Source: Paractinoplanes ovalisporus (lineage in GTDB: Bacteria; Actinomycetota; Actinomycetes; Mycobacteriales; Micromonosporaceae). Taken from it: a stretch of DNA of 64,000 bases. The notes under the pieces were generated by a model. That model did no database searches. It was not told the origin of the DNA and was given only the letters and a program-made list of their open reading frames with translations. Below, piece after piece: positions 16,281-25,386 of this stretch. Location of the stretch: positions 1 through 64,000 of the forward strand of contig NZ_JAENHP010000024.1 of the NCBI RefSeq assembly GCF_016834655.1, read 5' to 3'. Position numbers and translations under genes: made by a program. Within the stretch, counting starts at the first letter, position 1, and each line of letters starts with the position of its first letter.

Positions 16281-17141
16281 TCAGCGTAGGCGAGTGATGG
16301 TGACCTCCACGCCCTGCCCGGTGCTGGCCGGCCCGGCATAGACACCCTTGAGGGGCGGCACGTCGCCGTACTCCCGGCCCCGCCCGACCACGACGTGGCG
16401 CTCGCCGACGGCGACGCCGTTGGTGGGGTCGAACGCGGTCCACCGGCCGACCCACCACTCGACCCAGGCGTGGCTCTGCCCGACCACGCTCTCGCCGATT
16501 TCGGCCGCCGGCGAGGGGTGCAGATAACCCGAGACGTAACGCGCGGGCAGGCCCATCTCGCGCAGCATGCCGACGGTCAGGTGGCTGATGTCCTGGCAGA
16601 CACCTTTGCGCTGCTCCCAGGCGTGCAGGGCGTCGCTCTGCACGCCGGTCGCGCCGGGCTGATACGTGACCTCGGACCGTACGAACTCGCAGACCGCCAA
16701 GGCCGCCACGTGCGGAGTGTCCGATTTATCGCGCAAGTCGGACACGATGGACCGCAGCGGGTCGTCGAGGCCGGTCCGCTGCGTGGGTAGCAGAAACTCG
16801 TACCAGCGATCGACCAGCGCCGGGGAAGAAAGATCAGACCACGGCAGACCGTCGGAAGCGGACAGGAGATCGCCAGGCGGCAACGTCTCCACAGTAGAGG
16901 TGGCGGTGACGGTCAGGGACTCATGCTGAGCATGCACGTCGAAGGCCGTGACAACGGTCCCCCAGTAGTCCTCGTACCGGTAGGTGCGAGCGGGCGGCCA
17001 CACCTCGACCCGCGCGTCGAGCACGGCCTGCCGCGACCCGTTACGCGGCCACATGCGAGCTTCGTTGTACGACGAGGACACCGGCCCGGCGTAGTCGAAA
17101 CCGGTCTTGTGCTGCACCTTCAGACGCCAGCTGTCGACCAT
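16281..17141 (-). CDS. Transglutaminase-like protein with bacterial N-terminal domain
   Basis: A 286-residue protein. The N-terminal beta domain (about 4-85, KVQHKTGFDYAGPVSSSYNEARMWP) is the bacterial transglutaminase-like N region. A papain-fold core follows with Cys182 (GVCQDISH), His224 (SHAW) and Asp238 (FDPTNG). The ATG at 17141 overlaps the stop of the alpha-E gene (ATGA), so translation is coupled. In the published prediction for this operon type, as I recall it, these enzymes act with ATP-grasp and alpha-E proteins in making or cleaving peptide tags. The substrate is unknown. Confidence 0.92.
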   Translation of the reverse strand: MVDSWRLKVQHKTGFDYAGPVSSSYNEARMWPRNGSRQAVLDARVEVWPPARTYRYEDYWGTVVTAFDVHAQHESLTVTATSTVETLPPGDLLSASDGLPWSDLSSPALVDRWYEFLLPTQRTGLDDPLRSIVSDLRDKSDTPHVAALAVCEFVRSEVTYQPGATGVQSDALHAWEQRKGVCQDISHLTVGMLREMGLPARYVSGYLHPSPAAEIGESVVGQSHAWVEWWVGRWTAFDPTNGVAVGERHVVVGRGREYGDVPPLKGVYAGPASTGQGVEVTITRLR

Positions 17142-18079
17142 CAGGCCACCGCTCCCCGCACCCAGTTCACAGCCGTCGTCTGCCGGAAGTAGCGCCGCGA
17201 CACCGCGTCGTTGACCTGCGAGCACGTCTTCTCGAGCCGGGACAGCACCGACGGCAGGTCACCGATCAGCTCGTCGGCGCCGCGGAACTCGAGGTTGGTG
17301 CGGGCCCGCCCGACGATCCGCTGCGCGTCGGTCGCCACGCCGGCCCGGCCCGGATCGGGTTCCAGGTCGGCCAGGCAGCCCTCAGCGGTCGACAGCGCCG
17401 CGAACACCGAGCGTGGGAACAGCCGGTCGAGCAGCAGAAACTCGGCCGCGTGGCGGTCGTCGAGCGAACCCCGGTACGTACGGAGGAAGGTCTCCCAGGC
17501 CCCGCAGGAGCGCAGCAGCGTCAGCCAGGACGGGATGCTGCCGCCCGCCCGCTCGTGGGTGCGCAGCAGCCGGGCCGTCATGTCGACGCGCTCGATGTTG
17601 CGGCCGAGCACCAGGAACGTCCAGCCCTCGTCGCGGCTCATGGTGGCCTCGGTGAGCCCGGCCAGCACCGCGCAGCGCTCCCGCACCCAGCGGAAGAACG
17701 CGTGCACCCCCTGCTGCTCGACCCGCCGGCGGGCGTTGGGCAGGCCGTGCCAGGTCGCGTTCAGGCACTCCCACATCTCCGAGGAGATCGTCTCGCGGGA
17801 GCCGCGCGCGTTCTCCCGGGCCGCGGCCAGCGCGCCCACCACCGAGCTCGGGTTGGCCTGGTCGAGGCCGAGCAGGTCGACCACCCGGGCCGAGGTGACC
17901 GGTCCGTCGCCGGGGGCGGTGCCCATGACCGCGAGCAGCGCCCGGCAGGCCTGGTCCTCTCTCGTCCACGGGTCGGCCGCCATCCGCTGCAGGTGCACGT
18001 CGAGGATGCGGGCGGTGTCTTCGGCGCGCTCGACGTAGCGGCCGATCCAGTAGAGCGATTCCGCGATGCGGCTCAGCAC
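17141..18079 (-). CDS. Alpha-E domain protein
   Basis: A 312-residue all-helical protein beginning MLSRIAESLYWIGRYVERAEDTARILDVH, the hallmark of the alpha-E family, with the further conserved segment FLVLGRNIERVDMTARLL. Alpha-E proteins nearly always sit between a circularly permuted ATP-grasp and a transglutaminase, as here. The gene overlaps the ATP-grasp gene by 7 bp and the transglutaminase start by 3 bp, so the three are coupled. Biochemical role not established. Confidence 0.92.
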   Translation of the reverse strand: MLSRIAESLYWIGRYVERAEDTARILDVHLQRMAADPWTREDQACRALLAVMGTAPGDGPVTSARVVDLLGLDQANPSSVVGALAAARENARGSRETISSEMWECLNATWHGLPNARRRVEQQGVHAFFRWVRERCAVLAGLTEATMSRDEGWTFLVLGRNIERVDMTARLLRTHERAGGSIPSWLTLLRSCGAWETFLRTYRGSLDDRHAAEFLLLDRLFPRSVFAALSTAEGCLADLEPDPGRAGVATDAQRIVGRARTNLEFRGADELIGDLPSVLSRLEKTCSQVNDAVSRRYFRQTTAVNWVRGAVA

Positions 18080-19650
18080 GAGGCACCCCCGGACTGCTGC
18101 TGTTGCTGCTGTTGTTCCTCGACCGCCGGTGCGCCGGGGCCGAGGTCGGGGCCGGCCGAGGTCGGCAGGGGCGCCGGATCGGCCGGCAGGTGCGGCACCT
18201 CGAACGGCACCACGTCGTCGTCCGAGGCCAGCACCCAGGTGTCCTTGGAGCCGCCGCCCTGACTGGAATTGACCACCAGCGCGCCCTCGGGCAGCGCCAC
18301 CCGGGTCAGGCCGCCCGGCAGCACCCAGATCTTCTCGCCGTCGTTGACCGCGAACGGTCGCAGGTCGACGTGGCGCGGGCGGAGCCGGTTGCCGATCAGC
18401 GTCGGGACCATCGACAGCTTCACCTCCCGCTGCGCGATCCAGCCTCGGGGGTCTTTGACGACCTTTTCCCGTACGAGGGAAAGCTCCTCCGCCGTGGCCT
18501 GGGAACCGATGACGATGCCCGCCCCGCCCGCGCCGTCGACCGGTTTGATCACGAGCTGGTCGAGCTGGGGCAGCACGTGGTCGAGAACCCCCGGCTCGTC
18601 CAGCCGGTAGGTCTCGACGTTGGGGAGCAGCGGCTCCTCGTTGAGGTAGTAGCGGATCAGATCCGGGACGTACGTGTAGAGCAGCTTGTCGTCGGCCACC
18701 CCGTTGCCGACCGCGTTGGCGATCGTGACCCGCCCGGCCCGGGCCGCGTTGAGCAGGCCGGCCACGCCGATCACGGAGTCGGCCCGGAAATGCACCGGGT
18801 CGAGGAAGTCGTCGTCGATGCGGCGGTAGATGACGTCGACCCGCTGCTCCCCCGCCGTGGTGCGCATCAGCACGTCGTTGCCGACACAGGCCAGGTCACG
18901 CCCCTCGACCAGCTCGACGCCCATCTCGCGGGCGATCAGCGCGTGCTCGAAGTAGGCCGAGTTGTAGACGCCGGGGCTGAGCACCACGACGGTCGGGTCG
19001 GGCACCCCGCTCGGGGCGGCCGCCCGCAGCGCACGCAGCAGCATCGCCGGGTAGGACTCGACGGGCAGGATGCGGGTCGCGGCGAACACCTCGGGCAGCA
19101 CCTGGGCCATGGCCCGGCGGTTCTCCATCACATAGCTGACACCGGACGGGATCCGTACGTTGTCCTCGAGCACGCGGAACGTGCCCTGTTCGTCGCGGAT
19201 CAGGTCGACGCCGGCGACGTGGATGCGGACGCCGTTGGGCGGGTTGATGCCGGCCGCCGCCCGCAGGAAGTGCGCGCTGGTGGCGATGATGCGCCGCGGC
19301 ACGACGCCGTCGGCCAGCACCTGCCCGGCGCCGTAGACGTCGGCCAGGAACGCCTCGAGGGCCCGGATGCGCTGGGCCACACCGAGCTCGACCGAGCGCC
19401 ACTCGGCGGCCGCGATGATTCTCGGCACGATGTCGAGCGGGAACGGCCGTTCGACGCCCTTGAGCGCGAACGTGATGCCCTGGTCGAGGAACGCGCGGGC
19501 CAGCACCTCGGCCCGGACGCCCAGTTCGGCGCTCGACAACGGCTGCAGGGTCGCGTTCAGCGCCTCGTAGCTCTCCCGGGGCATGCCGGGCTCACCGAAC
19601 ATCTCGTCCCAGCCGGGGCCGAGGCGGTAGTCCTCGAAAAGATCCGCCAT
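18073..19650 (-). CDS. Circularly permuted ATP-grasp protein
   Basis: A 525-residue protein with family blocks FALKGVERPFPLDIVPRII, LEDNVRIPSGVSYVMENRRAM, DVIYRRIDDDFLDP and VIKPVDGAGGAGIV. This type-2 permuted ATP-grasp family is predicted to ligate amino acids or peptides with ATP. It is first in the operon with alpha-E, transglutaminase and GNAT. The C-terminus is odd: after the conserved domain comes a Pro-rich stretch and EEQQQQQQQSGG, encoded by a CAG/CAA run (near 18095-18118), which overlaps the start region of the alpha-E gene. Confidence 0.93.
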   Translation of the reverse strand: MADLFEDYRLGPGWDEMFGEPGMPRESYEALNATLQPLSSAELGVRAEVLARAFLDQGITFALKGVERPFPLDIVPRIIAAAEWRSVELGVAQRIRALEAFLADVYGAGQVLADGVVPRRIIATSAHFLRAAAGINPPNGVRIHVAGVDLIRDEQGTFRVLEDNVRIPSGVSYVMENRRAMAQVLPEVFAATRILPVESYPAMLLRALRAAAPSGVPDPTVVVLSPGVYNSAYFEHALIAREMGVELVEGRDLACVGNDVLMRTTAGEQRVDVIYRRIDDDFLDPVHFRADSVIGVAGLLNAARAGRVTIANAVGNGVADDKLLYTYVPDLIRYYLNEEPLLPNVETYRLDEPGVLDHVLPQLDQLVIKPVDGAGGAGIVIGSQATAEELSLVREKVVKDPRGWIAQREVKLSMVPTLIGNRLRPRHVDLRPFAVNDGEKIWVLPGGLTRVALPEGALVVNSSQGGGSKDTWVLASDDDVVPFEVPHLPADPAPLPTSAGPDLGPGAPAVEEQQQQQQQSGGASC

Positions 19651-20029
19651 GCGGTGAATCTACGGACGGCTCGTTGCGCCGGTGTAACAAGCGAAACGCG
19701 CTCATAAGAGTTGCGGGTGGACCGCCCGTACGGGACCTACGGACGGCCCACCGGCCGGCTCACCGAGAACGGGGGACCCGGCGTTCCGGCAATCTCACGG
19801 TACGCCCGCTGCGCTTCAAGCGAAAAACGAGCGGGACGAATGTGTCCATACCGCCCTTACGAGACGGTACCGAGCCGAAAATGGGGAGCGCCGGAGGGAT
19901 CGAGACCTTACCGTGTTCGGCATCACCCACGACCGGGTCTGATCAGGGAGCATGCTGAACACAGCCCATTCTCAGGTGGCCTCGTCGACAATGACGTGGA
20001 CCCCGAATCGCCGCGAGGTGGCATGACCT
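19651..20029. other. Intergenic stretch between divergent genes
   Basis: This 379-bp gap separates the divergent ATP-grasp and DedA genes, so it must hold both promoters. I see CGTACGG-type repeat fragments (for example near 19730 and 19800) but no coding frame or RNA gene that I can support. Confidence 0.5.
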
Positions 20030-20770
20030 ATGACCGAACTGTTGACCATGATGGCAACACCGGCATGGGCGTACCTTGCTCTCTTCGGCTTCCTGGCCGT
20101 CGACGCGATGATTCCGGTGGTGCCGATTCAGGCGATCATGATCACATCCGGGGCACTCACTGTCTACGGAAATCTTGATCTTGCTCTGGTGATCCTGGTC
20201 GGCGCGCTCGGCATGTTCACCGGCGACACCATCGCCTTCGTGCTCGGCCGCTCCTCGGCTGACCGGGGCTCGAGCCGCCTGGCCGCCCTCCGCGCGCGCT
20301 ACGGCCCCAAGCACGACGAAGACGCCAAAGAGATCTCCAAGACCAAGCAGACCGCTGCCCGCTTCACCCGGGGGCTGCGCCGGCCGGGGCCTCTCGTGCT
20401 GCTGCTCTGCCGGTTCGTGCCGGGCGGGCGCATGGCGGCCGGCTTCCACGCCGGCCGCCGTCGTTACCCGATCAAGCTGTTCGTGCTCTACGACGGCCTG
20501 GCCGCGCTCGCCTGGGGCACCTACGGCGGCCTGGTCGGCCACGTCGGCGGCACGGCGATCACCCAGTCCGCGTGGCGGCTGTTCGCGATCGCCGCCACCG
20601 CCGCCGTCGTCTTCGGCACCGCCGGCTGGATCCTGGCGCTGTTCGGCGGCCGCAAGCAGGACGAGATCGAGCTCGCCGCGGCCGCCGGTCAGGCCGACGT
20701 CACTGCAGCTCGTGCTGCATCAGCTGACGCGCTGCTTCCGCAATCGACCCCGACAACGACGGGTAGATAG
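20030..20770 (+). CDS. DedA family membrane protein
   Basis: A 246-residue polytopic protein. It has the DedA pattern: an N-terminal re-entrant region (FGFLAVDAMIPVVPIQAIMITSGAL), a GDTIAFVLGR block, then CRFVPGGRMAAGFHAGRRRYPIKLF, matching the conserved F-x-R-F-x-P-x-x-R signature. DedA/SNARE-associated proteins include lipid scramblases and undecaprenyl-phosphate flippases in other bacteria. The 3' end overlaps the convergent flavoprotein gene by 71 bp, so its Ala/Thr-rich tail is antisense to coding DNA. Confidence 0.9.
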   Translation: MTELLTMMATPAWAYLALFGFLAVDAMIPVVPIQAIMITSGALTVYGNLDLALVILVGALGMFTGDTIAFVLGRSSADRGSSRLAALRARYGPKHDEDAKEISKTKQTAARFTRGLRRPGPLVLLLCRFVPGGRMAAGFHAGRRRYPIKLFVLYDGLAALAWGTYGGLVGHVGGTAITQSAWRLFAIAATAAVVFGTAGWILALFGGRKQDEIELAAAAGQADVTAARAASADALLPQSTPTTTGR

Positions 20771-22100
20771 TGATCGTGTGGGCCAGCTGGTCCACGGTCA
20801 GGTTGTTCTCGATCGCCATCGTGATCGGCAGGATCAGCTCGCTCGCCTTGGGCGCCACCACCACACCGCCGACGATCTGGCCGGTGGCGGGCCGGCAGAA
20901 CAGCTTCACGAAGCCGTCGTGCAGGTCGGCCATCTTGGCCCGGGCGTTGCCGGTCAGCGGCAGCATCACCTGACGCGCCGGCACCCGGCCCGCGTCCACG
21001 TCGTTCTGCGAAACGCCGACGGTGGCCAGCTCGGGGTCGGTGAACACGTTGGCCGAGACGGTGCGCAGCCGCAGCGGCGCCACGGCCTCGCCCATCGCGT
21101 GCCAGATGGCGATCCGGCCCTGCATGGCGGCCACGCTGGCCAGCGGCAGCACGCCGGTGCAGTCGCCGGCCGCGTAGATGCCGGGCACGTTGGTGCGCGA
21201 CACCCGGTCGACGGTCACGTAGCCGCCGTCGCCGACCTGCACGCCGTACTCGGCCAGGCCCAGCTCGGCGGTGTTCGGCACGGCGCCGACCGCGATCAGG
21301 GCGTGCGAGCCCTCGATCACCTGGTCGTCGCCGAGCGTCACCCGTACGCCGTCTCCGGTGTTCTCCACGCTCTTGCCGCGGGACTGGCTGAGGATCGTCA
21401 TGCCCCGCTCGCGGAACACCCGCTCGATCGCCATGGCGGCGTCGGCGTCCTCGTGCGGCATGACCCGCTCGCGGCTCGACACCAGCGTGACCTTGACACC
21501 CATGGCCAGGTAGGCGCTGGCGAACTCGGCGCCGGTCACACCGGAACCGATCACGATCAGGTGGGACGGCAGCTCGGTGAGGTCGTAGAGCTGGCGCCAG
21601 TCGAGGATGCGCTCGCCGTCGGGCCGGGCGGTGGCCAGCACCCGCGGGGTGGCCCCGGTGGCCAGCAGCACGGTGGTCGCCTCGACCGCGTACGTCTCCC
21701 CGCCCTCGGGGGTGATCAGCACCTGGTGGGTGTGGCCGAGCGTGTCCTCACCCATGCGGGCCCGGCCGTGCACCACGTCGACCCCGGCCTTGACCAGCTT
21801 GGCCTGGATGTCGCTGGACTGGGCCAGGGCGAGCTTCTTGACCCGCTGGTTGACCGCGACCGCGTCGACCGTGACCCCGTCGAGCCCCGACGAGCGGATG
21901 CCGAACCGGTCGTTGTGCCGGTAGCCGGTCATCACCTCGGAGCTGGCGATGAACGTCTTGGACGGCACACAGTCGGTCAGCACGCAGGCGCCACCCGGGC
22001 CGTCCGCCTCGACGAGGGTGACCTCCGCATCGAGCTGTGCGGCGACCAGAGCCGCCTCATAGCCGCCCGGTCCCCCACCGATGATCACGATCCGACTCAC
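20700..22100 (-). CDS. lpdA: LpdA-type NAD(P)H-quinone dehydrogenase
   Basis: A 466-residue flavoprotein disulfide reductase. It has the FAD-binding GGGPGGYEAALVAAQ (8-22), the redox site GGACVLTDCVPSK with Cys39 and Cys44, the NAD(P)-binding IGSGVTGAEFASAY and the second FAD motif GIYAAGDCTG. The C-terminal dimer domain lacks the His-x4-Glu dyad of true lipoamide dehydrogenases (YPSLSG replaces HPTLSE). The GTG at 22100 (preceded by TTGGAG) is chosen because the family starts with xSRIVIIGGG. It is positionally equivalent to M. tuberculosis Rv3303c, a quinone reductase, and diverges from the cyclotransferase gene. Confidence 0.9.
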   Translation of the reverse strand: MSRIVIIGGGPGGYEAALVAAQLDAEVTLVEADGPGGACVLTDCVPSKTFIASSEVMTGYRHNDRFGIRSSGLDGVTVDAVAVNQRVKKLALAQSSDIQAKLVKAGVDVVHGRARMGEDTLGHTHQVLITPEGGETYAVEATTVLLATGATPRVLATARPDGERILDWRQLYDLTELPSHLIVIGSGVTGAEFASAYLAMGVKVTLVSSRERVMPHEDADAAMAIERVFRERGMTILSQSRGKSVENTGDGVRVTLGDDQVIEGSHALIAVGAVPNTAELGLAEYGVQVGDGGYVTVDRVSRTNVPGIYAAGDCTGVLPLASVAAMQGRIAIWHAMGEAVAPLRLRTVSANVFTDPELATVGVSQNDVDAGRVPARQVMLPLTGNARAKMADLHDGFVKLFCRPATGQIVGGVVVAPKASELILPITMAIENNLTVDQLAHTITIYPSLSGSIAEAARQLMQHELQ

Positions 22101-22190
22101 GACGCTCCAACCCTCTTCCCGCATGGCAGTTGTGCCGACACGCACTCCTTGTATTCTCCACCACCGCCCGGTGCCGCTATCGTCATCGCC

Positions 22191-22652
22191 GTGCGTCATT
22201 ACGCCGCGTATGGCTCAAACCTCGATCCGGCCCGCATGCGGGCCTACTGTCCGCATTCGCCGATGGTTGGCGTGGGGTGGATAGAAGGCTGGCGCCTGAC
22301 CTTTGCCGGTGAGGGGGAAATCGGCTGGGAAGGCGCGGTCACGACGATCGTCGAGTCGCCCGGCGACCGGGTCTTCGTGTCCCTCTACGACGTTCATCCG
22401 TGGGACGCGTCACAGCTCGACGAGGTCGAGGGCGTGACGGCCGGGGCCTACCAGAAGGTCACCGTGCGTGTTTCCACGCTCGAGGGCGAGTTCAGCGCCT
22501 GGGTCTACGTCTTCGCCGGTTACGAGGGCGGGCTCCCCACGGCGTGGTACCTGAGCGAGATCGCCAACGCCGCGGAGAAGGCGGGCGCCCCCGACGACTA
22601 CGTCGAGGAGCTGCGCCGCCGTCCCACCGGCACGTCGTCGCCCGAGGCCTGA
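22191..22652 (+). CDS. Gamma-glutamylcyclotransferase family protein
   Basis: A 153-residue protein with the family N-terminus YAAYGSNLDPARMRAYCP, where the YGSN loop binds the gamma-glutamyl group, and a conserved LYDVHPWDASQLDEVEG segment. Related enzymes cleave gamma-glutamyl amides to 5-oxoproline. The GTG at 22191 is chosen as the first start before the conserved strand. It diverges from lpdA with a 90-bp gap, the same arrangement as Rv3303c/Rv3304 in mycobacteria as I recall. Actinobacteria use mycothiol rather than glutathione, so its true substrate is open. Confidence 0.88.
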   Translation: MRHYAAYGSNLDPARMRAYCPHSPMVGVGWIEGWRLTFAGEGEIGWEGAVTTIVESPGDRVFVSLYDVHPWDASQLDEVEGVTAGAYQKVTVRVSTLEGEFSAWVYVFAGYEGGLPTAWYLSEIANAAEKAGAPDDYVEELRRRPTGTSSPEA

Positions 22653-22657
22653 CGCCG

Positions 22658-23614
22658 CTAAATGATCTTCTGGTAGATGTTGGCCTCGTAGAGCGGCTTC
22701 ATGCCGACCGCGAGGTAGAGCCGGGCCGCCCGTGTCGGGTTGGCCATGTCGACACCGAGCCCGGCCTTCGCGCGCCCCTTGGCGGCATAGGTGGCGAAGG
22801 CGCGGCGCAGAAGAGCCTCACCCAGACCCCGTTTCCGGTACGCCCCCAGCACCGCGAGACGCTTGACCCAGCCCTCGTCGTTGTCGTCGTCGCTGTCCCA
22901 GGACGACTCGAGCACGCCCGCGATCCCGCCGTTCACCTCGGCGACGAACCACTCGTCGAAGACGTGCGTGGTCTCGTCGTCGATCAGCTTGCGCCACCCC
23001 TCGTAGGAGGCGCTGCGGTGGTCGGAGTCGCGGAAGGCCTGCTCGATGACGCCGTGGAAGGCACGCATGTCGGCCTCGTCGCCGGGCCGGACCGTGCGGA
23101 TGGTGACCCCGGCCGGCGGTTCGGGCGGGGTCGCGGAGACGCCGTCGAGCGCGATCTGCATGCGGGCGTGCTGCTTGAGGAAGCCGAAGCCGTGCTCGGT
23201 GAGCAGCTCGATCCAGGGCTTCTCGGTCGGCACGGCGCCGGCCCGGACCTCGTACGGGTCGTGGCCGAACTCGGTCTTACGCTCGGCGACCCGGGCCAGG
23301 ATCAGTTCGAGCAGCGGACGCATCGCGGGCCGCCCCTCGTCGGGCCAGACGTAGACCTCGATGAAGTCGCGGTTCTCGCCGGTCGCGTTGCCCGGGTAGG
23401 CCCAGCCCACGATCCGGCCGTCGCCGTCGAGCGCCACCCAGCAGTCGCGCGCCATGTCGGTGTTCGGCTCGGTGAGGGCCTCCCGCACCTCTTCCGCGGT
23501 GCAGTCGGGGTAGCCGACCGCGGCGATGTCACTGGCGTGCACCAGCCGGAGGATCGCGGGTGCATCGTCGAGGGTGGGCCGGCGCACGCTCCAGCCGTCG
23601 GGAAGCTCAGTCAC
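22658..23614 (-). CDS. Tandem-GNAT acetyltransferase (MshD-like layout)
   Basis: A 318-residue protein with two GNAT domains. The N-terminal one (about 1-155) is degenerate, and the C-terminal one (about 165-318) has the acetyl-CoA loop VLGAYRKRGLGEALLRRAF and the NPTRAARLYLAVGMKPLYE motif. Two-domain GNATs of this size include mycothiol synthase, but nothing here proves that substrate. It converges with the cyclotransferase gene, with 5 bp between them, and is followed upstream by the gene at 23657. Confidence 0.88.
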   Translation of the reverse strand: MTELPDGWSVRRPTLDDAPAILRLVHASDIAAVGYPDCTAEEVREALTEPNTDMARDCWVALDGDGRIVGWAYPGNATGENRDFIEVYVWPDEGRPAMRPLLELILARVAERKTEFGHDPYEVRAGAVPTEKPWIELLTEHGFGFLKQHARMQIALDGVSATPPEPPAGVTIRTVRPGDEADMRAFHGVIEQAFRDSDHRSASYEGWRKLIDDETTHVFDEWFVAEVNGGIAGVLESSWDSDDDNDEGWVKRLAVLGAYRKRGLGEALLRRAFATYAAKGRAKAGLGVDMANPTRAARLYLAVGMKPLYEANIYQKII

Positions 23615-23656
23615 CCGGGCATCGGACCACGGGGACCGTCGATCCGGCGAGTCTTT

Positions 23657-24394
23657 TTACTGAGCCAGGCGGTGGCGCAGGGATTCCAGCAGACCGATCA
23701 GCTCGACCCGCTCGCCGAGGTCGAGGGTCGCGTAGGCCTGACCGGCCATCGCGTCGGCCACCGACTCGGCCCACATCAGGCGCCGCACGATCGGCCCGGC
23801 CGGCGGGTAGGGCGGTTGCCACCCGAAGGCCACCGCGCCGGTCTCGCCCTCGGGACCGGCGATGATGGCCTGCAGCGGGGTGAGCCCGCTGGCCCGCACC
23901 GCCACCAGCTGCACCCCGAGACGATGCTCGTGGAGCTGGTGGAGCAGCACCGCGGCCTGGGCGCCGGGGGTCTGGTCGGGCACCGGCATCGCCCGCCACG
24001 CGGCGAACAGGGGCAGTCCCGCGTAGTCGACCGCGGCCGCCACGCGGCGGGTCAGCTCGTGCAGCCGGGCCAGCCGGGGGAAGCCGCTCAGCTGCTCGAC
24101 ACCCCAGGTGCACAGCTCGTGGAGGTGCCAGGTGGCGACCTCCATGGGCGCGGAGGTCTTGGCGGTGGCCTCCCACCCGTCGATGACGGCCTCGGGCGCG
24201 ATGAGGCCGATCGAGGCCGCGACGGTCTCGGGGCGGACATCGCCGAGCGCACCCGCGCGCGCCGAGACGTGGTAGGCCCAGCCGGACAGACCCAGCAGGC
24301 GCGCACGACGCAGCGTCTGGGGCGACTCGGCAAAGGCGCCCACGATCGTCGCTAGCCCCGTCTTGGCGTTGGCGGCAGCCTGTTCGGGGGTCAC
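23657..24394 (-). CDS. SCO6745-like conserved protein
   Basis: A 245-residue, mostly helical protein resembling what is annotated in actinobacteria as the SCO6745 (SalK-like) family: GLSGWAYHVSARAGALGDVRPETVAASIGLIAPEAVIDGWE and HELTRRVAAAVDYAGLPLFAAWRAMPVPD. No catalytic motif or membrane helix is evident. The GTG at 24394 (VTPEQAAANAKTG) is chosen as start because upstream in-frame residues look non-coding. Family assignment is from recollection of motif style; molecular function unknown. Confidence 0.7.
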   Translation of the reverse strand: MTPEQAAANAKTGLATIVGAFAESPQTLRRARLLGLSGWAYHVSARAGALGDVRPETVAASIGLIAPEAVIDGWEATAKTSAPMEVATWHLHELCTWGVEQLSGFPRLARLHELTRRVAAAVDYAGLPLFAAWRAMPVPDQTPGAQAAVLLHQLHEHRLGVQLVAVRASGLTPLQAIIAGPEGETGAVAFGWQPPYPPAGPIVRRLMWAESVADAMAGQAYATLDLGERVELIGLLESLRHRLAQ

Positions 24395-24461
24395 CTGCCC
24401 GATTCTGCTCCCCCGCGCCGGATTCGGAAAATATTCTTCCTGTCCTGGGCGGCGAATCCGA

Positions 24462-25385
24462 TCATTCCGGCTCGTCCGATTCAAGATCCTCCAACGCGGC
24501 CTGCACGTCGCCGACCTGGCGCCGGGCCGCGGCCGTCTCCCGTTCGGCGAGGCGACGCGCCTGCTTGCGGCGGGCCACGTCGGCCTGCGCCTCGGTTCGA
24601 CGGCGTTCCAGTTCGGCCAGCTCGGCGTCCAGGTCCTCGACAACGTGACCAGCATCACGTTCGGCCGCCTCGGCACGCTCCAACTGTTCGTCGGCGCGCC
24701 TCTCGGCCGCCTGCGCGTTGGTCAGTTCGCGGCGCAGGTCGCGCCGGCGCTGCTCGAACTCCCGGCGCCGGCGCTCGGCGGCGGCCTTTTCCCGGGCGTT
24801 GGGCTGGGGGAACTCGACCACCTCGGCGTCGTCGTCCCCGTCGCCGGCGTCGTCCTCGTCGTCCGGCCCGTCCACCTCGTCGGTCACCAGGCGAAGTCGC
24901 GGGCGCGGCACCTCACCGAAGCCGGCGTAGGTGGCGGCCCGGATCAGCCTTCCCGTACGCACCTGGGCCGCGATCTCGGGTTCGGCCAGCGCGGCGGTCA
25001 GCGTCGCCTCGACCTCGCCGAGCGGGAGTTTGATCGACCGGTCCTCGGCCCGGGCCAGTTTGCCGGCGGCCGCGACCAGCGCCGAGACCACCTGGCGGCG
25101 CTGGTTGGTCAGCTCGCGCAGCGCCGCGCCGTCGAGCCCGCGCTGGGCCTCGCGCAGCGCGGTGGACAGCTCGACCAGTTCCTCGATCAGCTCGGGCCGG
25201 CGCAGCGCGAGCAGGTTGACCACCCAGGCCGCCACGGTCGGCTTCTTGAGCGCGGCCAGGCGCTTGGCGGCCGGCTTGTCACCGGCGCGGCGGGCGTCTT
25301 CGATCGCGGCGGTGCGGGCCGCGACGAAGCCCTCCGGCGGGGACTCGTAGAGCCGCTGGATCAGATCGTCGGTGGCGCTGGGCAC
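24462..25385 (-). CDS. Coiled-coil protein, unknown function
   Basis: A 307-residue soluble protein. The N-terminal half is helical (FVAARTAAIEDARRAGDKPAAKRLAALKKPTVAAWVVNLLA, a pattern I have seen in conserved actinobacterial hypotheticals). An acidic stretch (about 170-190, rich in Asp/Glu) follows, then a long Arg/Glu/Ala coiled coil (about 200-300). GTG start at 25385. It begins 1 bp after the metallo-hydrolase stop, so the two are co-transcribed. Function not recognised. Confidence 0.75.
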   Translation of the reverse strand: MPSATDDLIQRLYESPPEGFVAARTAAIEDARRAGDKPAAKRLAALKKPTVAAWVVNLLALRRPELIEELVELSTALREAQRGLDGAALRELTNQRRQVVSALVAAAGKLARAEDRSIKLPLGEVEATLTAALAEPEIAAQVRTGRLIRAATYAGFGEVPRPRLRLVTDEVDGPDDEDDAGDGDDDAEVVEFPQPNAREKAAAERRRREFEQRRRDLRRELTNAQAAERRADEQLERAEAAERDAGHVVEDLDAELAELERRRTEAQADVARRKQARRLAERETAAARRQVGDVQAALEDLESDEPE

Positions 25386-25386
25386 G

